Part shown: positions 29,031-37,310 of the stretch, piece by piece | Numbering within the stretch: the stretch's first letter is position 1 | Layout: each line of letters begins with the position of its first letter | Assembly (NCBI RefSeq): GCF_900101025.1 | Contig: NZ_FMUH01000001.1 | Location: 930,001-994,000, forward strand | From: Klenkia marina | Lineage (GTDB): Bacteria; Actinomycetota; Actinomycetes; Mycobacteriales; Geodermatophilaceae | DNA length: 64,000 bases | Direction of reading: 5' to 3' | Made by a program: the position numbers and the translations under genes | The notes under the pieces: model-generated | Database searches by the model: none | What the model was told of the DNA's origin: nothing | The model's input: only the letters and a program-made list of their open reading frames with translations

Positions 29031-29906
29031 ATGAGCGAGCACGCGGGCGAGCGGCCCATCGAGGCGGGGATCCGGACCGATCTGCGGGACACGATGAGCT
29101 ACGGGGGCTACCTCGACCTCGACCGGCTGCTCTCGGCACAGCACCCGGTCAGCGTCCCCGAGCACCACGACGAGCTGCTGTTCATCATCCAGCACCAGAC
29201 CACCGAGCTCTGGTTCAAGCTGGTGCTGCACGAGCTGCGGGCGGTGCGCGCGAACCTCGACGCCGACGACCCCGCACGTGCACGCAAGGGCCTGGCCCGG
29301 GTCAAGCACATCTTCCGCACCCTGGCCGAGCAGTGGTCGGTGCTGGCCACCCTCACCCCCAGCGAGTACGCCGAGTTCCGCGGGTCGCTGGGCAGCTCGT
29401 CGGGCTTCCAGTCGCACCAGTACCGCGCCGTCGAGTTCATCCTCGGCAACAAGAACGCCGGCATGCTGACGGTCTTCGACGCCGACCCCGCCGCCCGCGC
29501 CGTGCTCGCCGAGCTGCTGGACTCCCCCACCGTCTACGACGCGTTCCTGCGCCACCTCGCCCGCCAGGGCCACGCCGTCCCCGACGAGGTGCTGCACCGC
29601 GACGTCCGGCAGGCCTGGACGATGCACGAGCACCTGGTCCCTGTGGTCCGCCGCATCTACGACGACACCGAGACGCACTGGGCCGACTACGCCACCTGCG
29701 AGGACCTCGTCGACATCGAGGACGCCTTCCAGTTCTGGCGGTTCCGGCACCTGCGCACCGTGCAGCGCACCATCGGCTTCACCACCGGCACCGGGGGCTC
29801 GTCCGGCGCGTCCTTCCTCCGCCGCGCCCTGGACCTCACCTTCTTCCCCGAGCTCTACGAGGTCCGCACCGGCATCGGCGCCTCCGCCACCCCTCCTCGC
29901 AGGTGA
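29031..29906 (+). CDS. kynA: tryptophan 2,3-dioxygenase
   Basis: Haem enzyme that opens the indole ring of L-tryptophan to N-formylkynurenine. The 291-residue protein shows the TDO blocks MSYGGYLDLDRLLSAQHPVS, HHDELLFIIQHQTTELWFKL (distal substrate contacts), GSSSGFQSHQYRAVEFILGN, and WRFRHLRTVQRTIGFTTGTG with the proximal haem histidine in FRHLRTVQR. ATG 29031 fits the family start but lacks a good Shine-Dalgarno. No formamidase or kynureninase gene lies nearby, so the rest of the pathway must be elsewhere. Its stop codon is inside a 16-bp inverted repeat. Confidence 0.96.
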   Translation: MSEHAGERPIEAGIRTDLRDTMSYGGYLDLDRLLSAQHPVSVPEHHDELLFIIQHQTTELWFKLVLHELRAVRANLDADDPARARKGLARVKHIFRTLAEQWSVLATLTPSEYAEFRGSLGSSSGFQSHQYRAVEFILGNKNAGMLTVFDADPAARAVLAELLDSPTVYDAFLRHLARQGHAVPDEVLHRDVRQAWTMHEHLVPVVRRIYDDTETHWADYATCEDLVDIEDAFQFWRFRHLRTVQRTIGFTTGTGGSSGASFLRRALDLTFFPELYEVRTGIGASATPPRR

Positions 29907-29970
29907 TCATGGGGTTGTGCACACCGGACACGCACTGGTCGGCGCGGCGACGGCCACAACCCCATGATCA
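29904..29970. terminator. 16-bp inverted repeat between kynA and helD
   Basis: TGATCATGGGGTTGTG (29904-29919) and CACAACCCCATGATCA (29955-29970) are perfectly complementary around a 35-nt loop. The left arm starts with the kynA stop codon; the right arm ends 25 bp before the helD stop on the other strand. Confidence 0.65.
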
Positions 29971-29994
29971 TCGGGGCAGGAGGCGGCGAGGGCC

Positions 29995-32286
29995 TCAGTC
30001 GGTGAGGCGGCGCAGGCTGTCCGGGAGGTCCTCGGTGTGCAGCACGGCCAGGCGCTGGGTCGCACGGGTCAGCGCGACGTAGAGGTCCGAATCGCCACGC
30101 ACGCCCTCGCTCAGCACCGCGGCCGGCTCCACCAGCACCACCGAGTCGAACTCCAGGCCCTTCGCCTCGGCCGGGCGCAGCAGCACCGGGCCGGCCGAGG
30201 AGTCCGCGTCCGCCCCCGCGGTCGCGTCGGGCAGAGCGGCCACCGCGCCGTCGAACAGCGACGGCGGCACGATCACCGCCGTCGTCCCGCCCTTGCCGGC
30301 GAGGTCGGCGGTGACCTCGGCGACCCGGTCCAGCAGGTCGGACGCCGCCACCCGCTCCGCACGGGGCTGCTCGCCGCTGCTGCGCACCGACCGCGGCGCC
30401 TCCAGCGACGACCCGGACGCCGCCAGCACGTCGGCGGCGACCTCCATGATCTCGGTCGGGGTGCGGTAGTTCACCGTCAGCACCGCCTGCCGCCACTGCG
30501 TGCGGGCGTGCGGGGTCAGCACCTCGCTCCAGCTCATGGCCCCGCCGAGGGTCCCGGTCTGCGCCAGGTCGCCCACCACGGTCATCGACAGCGTCGGGCA
30601 CTTGCGGGCCAGCACCCGCCACGCCATCGCCGACAGCTCCTGCGCCTCGTCGACCACCACGTGCCCGAACGTCCAGGTGCGGTCGGCGGCGGCCCGCTCG
30701 GCGGTGGAGCGGTAGTCGGCCTCGTCGGTGCGCGCGGCCAGGCCCTCGGCGTCCAGGAGGTCGCCGGCCATCAGCTCCTCGGACTCCTCGTCGTCGTCCG
30801 CGTCGTGCGAGCGCGAGCCGTGCAGCAGGTCCAGCACCCGCTGGGCCTCGTCGACCCCGGCCTGGCGCCGGCGCGCCGCGGCGGCCCGGTCGGCGGAGTC
30901 GTCGACGCCGAGCAGCTCGTCGGCCTCCTCCAGCAGCGGGACGTCGGAGACCGTCCACGGCGCATCGGCGTCGCGCAGCAGCAGGGCACGGTCGGCCTCT
31001 GAGAGCGCGCGCCCGGCCCGGGCCAGCCGGTCGGGTGAGCTGAACAGGTCGCGCAGCAGCTCCTCGGGGGTGAGCAGCGGCCACAGCTCCTCGACCAGGT
31101 CGACCACCGCGGGCTCGCCGGCGATCTCGCGGCGCAGGGCACGCCGGTCCTCGGCGTCGAGCAGGTTCTCCCCGCCGCGGACGTCGGAGCCCAGCCGGTC
31201 GGCCAGCCGCTGCGCGATCAGGTCGACCAGGCCGCGGTAGAACGCGGGCCGGGCCAGGTTGTGCAGCCGCGACGCCCGCCGCGCCTGGGTGCGCACCCGG
31301 GCGATGTCGCCGGCCCGCAGCCGGATGCGCTCGCGGTCCACCACGATCTCCCGGGTGCCGCGCAGGAAGGCCTGCCGGTCCTTCACGGCGTTCGCGACCA
31401 CCTCGGCCATGGCCAACCGGCCCTTGACCTCGGCGGTGGCCGGGTCGTCGGTGACCGTCGTCGACAGGCCCGGGCGCAGCTGCCCCAGCCCGGCCATGAC
31501 CACGCCGGTCTCGCCGAGGGCGGGCAGCACGTCGGCGATGTAGCGCAGGAACGTCGGGGTGGGCCCGACGACGAGCAGGCCGCTGCGGGCCAGCCGGTCG
31601 CGGTGCGTGTAGAGCAGGTAGGCCGCGCGGTGCAGCGCGACCGCGGTCTTGCCGGTGCCCGGCCCGCCCTGCACGACGAGGATGCCGCGGGCGTCGGAGC
31701 GGATGATCGCGTCCTGCTCGGCCTGGATGGTGCGCACGATGTCGGTCATGCGGCCGGTGCGCTCGGCGGTCAGCGCACGCAGCAGCGCAGCCTCGCCGGT
31801 CAGACCGCGGTCGTCGACCTCCTCGCCCTCGGCGAGCACCAGCACCTCGTCGTCGACGCCGGTCACCCGCCGGCCCAGGGTGCGGATGTGCCGGCGCCGG
31901 GCGATGCCCTCGGGCCGGAACGGCGTGGCCGTGTAGAACGGCCGGCTGGCCGGTGCCCGCCAGTCCACCAGCGCCGGGTCGCCGCCGGGGTCGTCGGCGG
32001 GCAGCCCGGTGCGCCCCACGTACAGCGGCTGCGGGTTCTCCTCCCGGTCGAGGCGGCCCAGCACCAGCCCGGCCTCGGCGGCGTCGAGCTGGACGATGCG
32101 GGTGCCGTGGAACCGGACCGCGGCCTCCTTCTCCCCCATCGCCTGCGGGTTGTCCACCAACGGCGCCGAGATGGCCTGCTGGCGGCGGGTCACGGCCAGC
32201 TCGCGGGCGGCGTCGAGGCGGGCGTACAGCCCGGTGACGTGCTCCTGCTCCTCGTGGATCGCCTGCTCGGTGGTGCTGCTCGACAC
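29995..32286 (-). CDS. helD: HelD-type RNA polymerase-associated UvrD-like helicase
   Basis: A 763-residue superfamily I NTPase of the actinobacterial HelD class, which binds RNA polymerase, pries it off nucleic acid and recycles it. The N-terminal coiled-coil arm (EEQEHVTGLYARLDAARELA) is followed by LVDWRAPASRPFYTATPFRP, a HelD-specific stretch. Walker A is VVQGGPGTGKTAVALHRAAY and Walker B is HVVVDEAQELSAMAWRVLAR. Motif III is VGDLAQTG, motif IV lies near TVNYRTPTEIMEVAADVL and motif VI near LYVALTRATQRLAVLHT. An acidic insertion (HDADDDEESEELMAGD) lies mid-protein. Some HelD/HelR proteins give rifamycin tolerance; that is not inferable here. GTG 32286 follows a GAGGAG. Confidence 0.92.
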   Translation of the reverse strand: MSSSTTEQAIHEEQEHVTGLYARLDAARELAVTRRQQAISAPLVDNPQAMGEKEAAVRFHGTRIVQLDAAEAGLVLGRLDREENPQPLYVGRTGLPADDPGGDPALVDWRAPASRPFYTATPFRPEGIARRRHIRTLGRRVTGVDDEVLVLAEGEEVDDRGLTGEAALLRALTAERTGRMTDIVRTIQAEQDAIIRSDARGILVVQGGPGTGKTAVALHRAAYLLYTHRDRLARSGLLVVGPTPTFLRYIADVLPALGETGVVMAGLGQLRPGLSTTVTDDPATAEVKGRLAMAEVVANAVKDRQAFLRGTREIVVDRERIRLRAGDIARVRTQARRASRLHNLARPAFYRGLVDLIAQRLADRLGSDVRGGENLLDAEDRRALRREIAGEPAVVDLVEELWPLLTPEELLRDLFSSPDRLARAGRALSEADRALLLRDADAPWTVSDVPLLEEADELLGVDDSADRAAAARRRQAGVDEAQRVLDLLHGSRSHDADDDEESEELMAGDLLDAEGLAARTDEADYRSTAERAAADRTWTFGHVVVDEAQELSAMAWRVLARKCPTLSMTVVGDLAQTGTLGGAMSWSEVLTPHARTQWRQAVLTVNYRTPTEIMEVAADVLAASGSSLEAPRSVRSSGEQPRAERVAASDLLDRVAEVTADLAGKGGTTAVIVPPSLFDGAVAALPDATAGADADSSAGPVLLRPAEAKGLEFDSVVLVEPAAVLSEGVRGDSDLYVALTRATQRLAVLHTEDLPDSLRRLTD

Positions 32287-32381
32287 GTACGGGGCTCCTC
32301 GGGTGGGGCGGGCCCGACAACGGTAGTCGCCGAACCTCCCGATCGGTGATCACCGCGCGCCGAGAGCGCCAGCACCTCGCC

Positions 32382-32444
32382 GAGGCAGGGGATCCCTTCC
32401 ACCACGACCAGCGGCCCCCAGTGGTGGAAGGGATCCCTTGCCTC
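32382..32444 (-). terminator. 24-bp inverted repeat after the FAD monooxygenase gene
   Basis: Arms 32382-32405 and 32421-32444 pair over 24 bases with a single G-U wobble and a 15-nt loop; the core is GGGATCCCTTCCACCAC in one arm orientation. It starts six bases after the monooxygenase stop (minus strand) and ends 96 bp upstream of the helD start. It is the longest stem in the window. Confidence 0.7.
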
Positions 32445-32449
32445 GGGCG

Positions 32450-34210
32450 TCAGGAGGCGCGCGCCCGGCCGAGGACGGCGTCCAGCGCGCCGGCCAGCCA
32501 CGCCCGGGCGTCCGGCCCGGGGGCCTCGAGGTGGCGGGCGGCGACGTAGCAGTCGGGGCGGACCAGCAGCACGCCGCCGTCGGCGATCTCGCGCAGGTCG
32601 GCCCAGGTGCCGTACGGGTCGTCGACCGGCAGCCCCGGCCCGATGGCGACCGGCGTGATCTCGAGACCCCGCTCGGCGCCCAGCGCGGCGGCGGCCTCCA
32701 GCCACGCCTCGCCGCCCACGCCGGTGACGACGGCGAAGCGCCCGTGCCCGACCAGGTCGAGCGTGGACACCTCGCGCCCGCCGTCGCGGGTCACCCAGGC
32801 GTGCGGCAGCTTGGCACCGGGCCAGGTGGTGGGCCGGGCGTAGAGCTGGTGGTCGCGCTCGTAGGGCGGCATCGGCGTGCCGTCGGGCACCACGGCGCCC
32901 GAGGCGTAGCGCTGGTTGTGCTCGACGCCGTGCGCGTCGAACTCGTAGGCCTTGTAGGCGATGGCCTCCCGGACGGCGGCACGCACCTTGTCGCCCTCGG
33001 GCCCCGGGGCACGGCGCAGCGCGAGCTGGCGCTCGAGGGCCTCGGTGTCGGTGGTGTCGGTGAGCTCGAGCGCGGCCATGATCCGGCCGGTGTCCGCGAT
33101 CGACTGGTTCGCCCGCTCGACCACCTGCCGGGCGATCGGGGCCCGCTCGGCGTCGTAGGACTCCAGCAGCGCCGGGTCCGCCGTCCCGGCGATGACGTGG
33201 GCGAGCTTCCAGGCCAGGTTGTAGCTGTCCTGGATGGAGGTGTTGGAGCCCAGGCCGTTGGTCGGCGGGTGCCGGTGCACGGCGTCGCCGGCGCAGAGCA
33301 CGCGACCCTTCGCGATCGTGGTGGCGAAGTGGTGGTTGACCGTCCACGGCGAGCCCGAGAGGACCTCCATCTCGAAGTCGTCGCTGCCCACCAGCCCGAC
33401 GGCCAGCTCGCGGACGAACTCGTCGGACAGCTCGGGCGGGCCGTCGGCGACCGCGTAGCCCCACATGATCATCCACTCGGTCCAGGGCTTGATCATGCGG
33501 AGCACGCCCAGGCCGACGCCCTCCTTCTCGGCCCCCGGCTGCAGCATCCAGTAGAGGACCGAGGGCCGGTGCGCGACCAGGTGGGTGAGGTCGGCCCTGA
33601 ACACGATGCCCAGCGCGCCGCCCACCGCGCCGGGGCCCTCGTAGGGCAGCTCGAGGTCAGCGGCGACCTTCGAGCGGGCGCCGTCGGCGCCGACCAGGTA
33701 GCGCGAGCGGATCTCGTACTCCAGGCCGCTGAGCCGGTCGCGCACGGTGGTGGTGACGCCCTCGTCGTCCTGCACGTGCCGCAGGTACTCGGTGTCGAAC
33801 CGCACGGTGGCGCCGCGGTCCTGGGCGGCCTTCACCATGACCGGTTCGGTGATGGTCTGCGGGGCGTCGAGCATCGTGCACGGGCTGGCCAGCTGGTAGT
33901 CGGCGTGCCGGGCGGGGTCGGTGCCCCACGACGGGATGCGACCCAGCTCCTCACCGGCCAGCGAGGTGCAGAAGGTCGTCGTCCCCATGAGCTCCCACGG
34001 GGTGGCCAGCGCCATGAGGGTGTCCTCGACGCCCATGTCGCGCAGGGTCTCCAGCGCCCGCTGGTTGGTGATGTGCGCCCGCGGGTCCTGGGAGAGCTTC
34101 GAGTACTTGGTGACGACGACGACGCGGGTGCCGTAGCTGGCCAGGAACAGGGCGGCGGAGGCGCCGGCGGGGCCGGTCCCCACCACCAGGACGTCGGTCT
34201 CCACGGGCAC
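32450..34210 (-). CDS. FAD-dependent aromatic ring hydroxylase (phenol/chlorophenol monooxygenase-like)
   Basis: A 586-residue class A flavoprotein monooxygenase resembling TfdB-type 2,4-dichlorophenol hydroxylases. The FAD Rossmann motif is VVGTGPAGASAALFLASYG, the DG motif is LVGADGARSKVA, and the GD motif is CAGDAVHRHPPTNGLGSNTS followed by IQDSYNLAWKLA. A thioredoxin-like C-terminal domain (about residues 440-586) completes the family layout. The substrate is presumably a phenol or other activated aromatic. GTG 34210 lies behind a GAGGAG; a second GTG is at 34204. Two palindromes lie upstream at 34234-34281, but no regulator or ring-cleavage gene is adjacent. Confidence 0.9.
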   Translation of the reverse strand: MPVETDVLVVGTGPAGASAALFLASYGTRVVVVTKYSKLSQDPRAHITNQRALETLRDMGVEDTLMALATPWELMGTTTFCTSLAGEELGRIPSWGTDPARHADYQLASPCTMLDAPQTITEPVMVKAAQDRGATVRFDTEYLRHVQDDEGVTTTVRDRLSGLEYEIRSRYLVGADGARSKVAADLELPYEGPGAVGGALGIVFRADLTHLVAHRPSVLYWMLQPGAEKEGVGLGVLRMIKPWTEWMIMWGYAVADGPPELSDEFVRELAVGLVGSDDFEMEVLSGSPWTVNHHFATTIAKGRVLCAGDAVHRHPPTNGLGSNTSIQDSYNLAWKLAHVIAGTADPALLESYDAERAPIARQVVERANQSIADTGRIMAALELTDTTDTEALERQLALRRAPGPEGDKVRAAVREAIAYKAYEFDAHGVEHNQRYASGAVVPDGTPMPPYERDHQLYARPTTWPGAKLPHAWVTRDGGREVSTLDLVGHGRFAVVTGVGGEAWLEAAAALGAERGLEITPVAIGPGLPVDDPYGTWADLREIADGGVLLVRPDCYVAARHLEAPGPDARAWLAGALDAVLGRARAS

Positions 34211-34233
34211 GGGGCACTCCTCGTCGGGGGCTG

Positions 34234-34281
34234 GTGACCGCGGTCACGGTCTGCAGCCGACACTGGTTGAACGTTCGACCA
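34234..34281. promoter_or_regulatory. two palindromes upstream of the aromatic hydroxylase gene
   Basis: GTGACCGCGGTCAC (34234-34247) is a perfect 14-bp palindrome. TGGTTGAACGTTCGACCA (34264-34281) is an 18-bp palindrome with one mismatched pair, of a type often bound by TetR- or MarR-family repressors. Both lie in the 98-bp divergent region between the hydroxylase gene and the gene at 34309. Confidence 0.5.
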
Positions 34282-34308
34282 CTGTCAAGGCGGACCTAGG
34301 CTGGGCCG

Positions 34309-35190
34309 GTGACCGTGCTCGACCCCGCCGACGCCGCCGCCCGCGCGGCCGCGCACCGCGACCGGCTGCTGACCTGGGTGGGGCCGCACCTCGAGCGCCG
34401 GCAGCGGCACGAGGCGCACCCGGTGCTCGACTTCCTGTTCACCTACTACTCCGAACAGCCGGCCCGCCTGCTGCGGTGGCACGCCGGCGTCGGGCAATCG
34501 GTCACCGGCGAGCTCGCGGAGGAGCGGCTGGGCTGGCCGCTGTACGCACGGCTGCCCGACGGCTCGGTCGGGCTCGACGTCGACGCGTTCCGCGCCAAGC
34601 GGGGGACGTCGGCCGGCTGGGTCGCCGGGTTGCTGGGCGCCACCGCCGGGCGGGCCGGGCAGTTCGGCTGCTTCGGGCTGCACGAGTGGGCGATGGTGCA
34701 CCGAGCGGCGCCGCGGCACGACGCCGTCCCGCTGCGGCTGGGTTCGGTGGGTACCGACGCCGTCGTCGAGTCGCACCGGCTGCAGTGCACGCACATCGAC
34801 GCCTACCGGTTCTTCACCCCCACCGCGGCGCCGCGCAACGCGCTCACCCCCACCCGCGACACCCAGGCCGAGCTCGAGCAGCCGGGCTGCCTGCACGCCG
34901 GCATGGACCTCTACAAGTGGGCCTACAAGCTGGCCCCCGCGGTGCCCGGCGAACTGCTGGCCGACTGCTTCGAGCTGGCGGTGGACATCCGGGTGCTCGA
35001 CATGCGCGCCAGCCCCTACGACCTCGCCGACCACGGCTACGACCCCGTGCCGATCGAGACGGCGGCGGGCAAGGCCGAGTACGCGTCGGCCCAGCGGGCG
35101 TTCGCGGCGCGCGGCCAGGCGCTGCGCGCACGCCTGCTCGCCGTCTGCGACGCCGTCCTGGCCCCCGCGGGAGCACCTGCCCCCGGTTGA
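34309..35190 (+). CDS. conserved actinobacterial protein, commonly labelled 3-methyladenine DNA glycosylase
   Basis: A 293-residue soluble protein. It carries blocks typical of an actinobacterial family usually annotated as 3-methyladenine DNA glycosylase: HPVLDFLFTYYSEQPARLLR, LRWHAGVG, GCFGLHEWAMVHR, LQCTHIDAYRFFTPTAAPRN and HAGMDLYKWAYKLAPAVPGE. I see no helix-hairpin-helix or AlkA/Tag signature, so the database name should be treated as unproven. Conserved His, Trp and Tyr residues suggest an enzyme. GTG 34309. It is divergent from the aromatic hydroxylase gene and ends within a 20-bp inverted repeat. Confidence 0.7.
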   Translation: MTVLDPADAAARAAAHRDRLLTWVGPHLERRQRHEAHPVLDFLFTYYSEQPARLLRWHAGVGQSVTGELAEERLGWPLYARLPDGSVGLDVDAFRAKRGTSAGWVAGLLGATAGRAGQFGCFGLHEWAMVHRAAPRHDAVPLRLGSVGTDAVVESHRLQCTHIDAYRFFTPTAAPRNALTPTRDTQAELEQPGCLHAGMDLYKWAYKLAPAVPGELLADCFELAVDIRVLDMRASPYDLADHGYDPVPIETAAGKAEYASAQRAFAARGQALRARLLAVCDAVLAPAGAPAPG

Positions 35191-35249
35191 TCATCGGCAG
35201 GTGGCTGCCCGCCACGCCGTCGGTGACGACCACCCGCCGATGATCGACC
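35185..35249. terminator. 20-bp inverted repeat between convergent genes
   Basis: GGTTGATCATCGGCAGGTGG (35185-35204) pairs with CCACCCGCCGATGATCGACC (35230-35249) with one wobble and one mismatch. A small GTGG...CCAC stem can form at the loop boundary. It includes the stop codon of the upstream gene and ends 27 bp from the haloalkane dehalogenase stop. Confidence 0.6.
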
Positions 35250-35276
35250 CACGGGGCGGGGCGGGGCACCCGTGGG

Positions 35277-36158
35277 TCAGGTCAGGCCGCGCAGCCAGCC
35301 GGCGATCGCCGTCCCCAGCTCGTCGGGGCTGTCCTCGGGGACGAAGTGGTTGCCCGGCACCTGGACCTCGGTCAGGTTCGGCCAGCGGCGCACCAGGTTG
35401 CGCTGGCGGCCGACCAGGATCGAGCCCGGGTCGGCGTCGACGAACAGCTTCGGGACGTCGGAGGACGCCAGCCACTCGCCGTAGGCGTCGACGGCGGTGT
35501 GCACGTCCGGCGGCACGTGCTCGATCGGGATGTTGCGCGGCCACTCCAGCGTCGGCCAGCGGCTCTCGGGCGTCGGGTAGGGCGCCCGGTAGCGGTCGTG
35601 CGCCTCCGGGGTCAGCCCGCGTAGCGTGGACGCCGGGAGGATCCGCTCGACGAAGGTGTTGCGCTCGAGCACCAGCTCCTCGCCGCGGTCCGAGCGCATG
35701 CCCTGGAACACGCCCTTGGCCGCGCGCGGCCAGTCGGCCCACAGCAGCGGCGTCACGATGGTCTCGGTGAACGCGATCGCCCGCACCCGGTCGGGGTTCT
35801 TGCGGGCCCAGTCGAAGCCCAGCGCGCCGCCCCAGTCGTGCAGCACCAGGGTCACCCGCTCGGTGGCCTGCACCTCGTCGAGCAGGTCGGCGAGGAACTC
35901 GGCGTGGGTGGCGAAGGAGTAGGTGCCGCGCTGCGGGTCGGGCAGCTTGTCGGACTCGCCCATGCCGATGAGGTCCGGCGCGATGCACCGGCCCAGGCCG
36001 GCCAGGTGCGGGATGACGTTGCGCCACAGGTAGGACGACGTCGGGTTGCCGTGCAGGAACACGACCGGATCGCCCTCGCCGGTGTCGACGTAGGCCATCT
36101 CGTGCCCGCGGATGCGCACCCGCGAGCGGGGGTACCGGTCCTCCGGCGACACCGTCAT
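35277..36158 (-). CDS. haloalkane dehalogenase
   Basis: An alpha/beta-hydrolase of 293 residues that replaces halogen in haloalkanes by hydroxyl. The catalytic set of HLD-II (DhaA-like) enzymes is visible. The nucleophile Asp and halide-binding Trp are in LVLHDWGGALGFDWA, the halide-binding Asn in FLHGNPTSSYLWRN, the catalytic acid Glu in AIAFTETIVTPLLW and the base His in VPGNHFVPEDSP. The cap domain follows residue 140. ATG 36158 begins at the homology edge. Many soil actinomycetes carry such genes without known haloalkane use, so the natural substrate is open. Confidence 0.93.
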   Translation of the reverse strand: MTVSPEDRYPRSRVRIRGHEMAYVDTGEGDPVVFLHGNPTSSYLWRNVIPHLAGLGRCIAPDLIGMGESDKLPDPQRGTYSFATHAEFLADLLDEVQATERVTLVLHDWGGALGFDWARKNPDRVRAIAFTETIVTPLLWADWPRAAKGVFQGMRSDRGEELVLERNTFVERILPASTLRGLTPEAHDRYRAPYPTPESRWPTLEWPRNIPIEHVPPDVHTAVDAYGEWLASSDVPKLFVDADPGSILVGRQRNLVRRWPNLTEVQVPGNHFVPEDSPDELGTAIAGWLRGLT

Positions 36159-36218
36159 CACCCGATCCTGCTCCGCACCGGCCCCGGTCCGCGACTCGGC
36201 TGTGCCAGGGTGCTGCTC

Positions 36219-37241
36219 GTGACCGAGCAGACCCGCGGGACCGCCGCCCGCCGCACCCCGCGTCGCCGCGTCCTCGTGCTGGCCGGGGTGGTCGTCGTCG
36301 CGCTCGCCCTGGGCGGGTGGGTCCTGGGCCAGCGGGCTGACCCCCGGGACCTCGTCGTCGACTACCTCGACGCGATCGCCGCCGGCGACGTCGAGGCGGC
36401 GAACGCGCTGGCCACCGACGGCGTCTTCACCGGCACCGGCCTGCCCGAGCCCGGTACGACCGACGACGCGGACCTGATCAGCGGTGTCCGGGTCGGGGAC
36501 GACGGCCGCGACACCCACGTCTCCCCCTACTCGGGCCCGGACTACGACGCGCTGGGCTACGAGGTCACCTACGAGCTCGCCGGGGAACGGGTGTCGGACA
36601 CCGTCTACGTCGAACGGACCGGCGGCTCGTGGCTGCGGCCGGAGTGGCGGATCCGGGGGTCGCTCGCCCAACCGGCCCGCCTGTCGGTGCTCCAGCCCCT
36701 GCAGGAGGTCGACGTGGTGGTGGGGTCGACCGCCATCACCACGAGCGCCGGCACCACCGTGACCGAGGTGCCCCTGTACCCCGGCACCTACCGGGTGGTG
36801 CCCGACCCCGAGGCGCCCGTCGTCCTGGACACCCAGGAGGTGACCGTCGACGAGGACGGGCCGTTCCTGCTCCTGGAGGCCTCGCCCGAGCAGCTCCGCG
36901 CCGGGGCGGAGGCGGACCTGCTCGCGGCCGCCGCCGAGGACCTCGACCTGTGCACCGTCCTGGCCGACGACGACCTCGTCTGCGACGACGGCGCGTTCGC
37001 CTCCCCCGACGGCACCGCGGGCCGGGTCACCTGGCGGGTCGAGGGCGACGTCGTGCTGGACCAGGAGCCGCGCTCCGGCCAGACCTGGCGCACCACCGCG
37101 ACAGTCGTCGCGAGCTGGACCGATCCCGACGGCAGCGCCCGCGAGCAGCGGTTCGACCTCGAGGGCCAGGCCTCCGTCCGCGCGGTCACCCCCGACGGCG
37201 TCCAGGTCGTCGCGGGCTGGACCGACTCCACCGACACCTGA
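36219..37241 (+). CDS. membrane-anchored protein with NTF2-like domain
   Basis: A roughly 340-residue protein with an Arg-rich cytoplasmic start (RRTPRRR), one TM helix (VLVLAGVVVVALALGGWVLG) and a long extracytoplasmic part. Residues about 40-155 resemble an NTF2-like or DUF4878-like fold (DPRDLVVDYLDAIAAGDVEA). Residues about 155-340 are acidic beta-rich repeats (VDVVVGSTAITTSAGTTVTE, VTWRVEGDVVLDQEPRSGQT). Such architecture resembles the N-terminal region of some penicillin-binding proteins, but no transpeptidase domain follows. GTG 36219 is used, with AGGG eight bases upstream; GTG 36210 is possible. The function is unknown. Confidence 0.7.
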   Translation: MTEQTRGTAARRTPRRRVLVLAGVVVVALALGGWVLGQRADPRDLVVDYLDAIAAGDVEAANALATDGVFTGTGLPEPGTTDDADLISGVRVGDDGRDTHVSPYSGPDYDALGYEVTYELAGERVSDTVYVERTGGSWLRPEWRIRGSLAQPARLSVLQPLQEVDVVVGSTAITTSAGTTVTEVPLYPGTYRVVPDPEAPVVLDTQEVTVDEDGPFLLLEASPEQLRAGAEADLLAAAAEDLDLCTVLADDDLVCDDGAFASPDGTAGRVTWRVEGDVVLDQEPRSGQTWRTTATVVASWTDPDGSAREQRFDLEGQASVRAVTPDGVQVVAGWTDSTDT

Positions 37242-37254
37242 TCGGGGAAAGCCC

Positions 37255-37285
37255 TTGACCCTGACGCGACGTCAGGCACTTCCAT
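37255..37285 (+). promoter_or_regulatory. MerR-type promoter and operator of the TipA-like regulator
   Basis: A -35-like TTGACC (37255-37260) is followed by the perfect dyad CCTGACG-CGA-CGTCAGG (37260-37276) and a poor -10 (TTCCAT, 37280-37285). The 19-bp spacing with the dyad inside it is the hallmark of promoters activated by MerR-family proteins through DNA twisting. It lies 25 bp before the ATG of the MerR gene, implying autoregulation. Confidence 0.7.
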
Positions 37286-37310
37286 CGGTCTCGTCGAGGA
37301 GGCAGAAGGC

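Noticed and set aside
34309-35190. Accepting the 3-methyladenine DNA glycosylase name
   Set aside because: None of the known glycosylase folds (HhH-GPD, AAG, ALK) can be recognised in the sequence, so the name is reported only as the usual database label.
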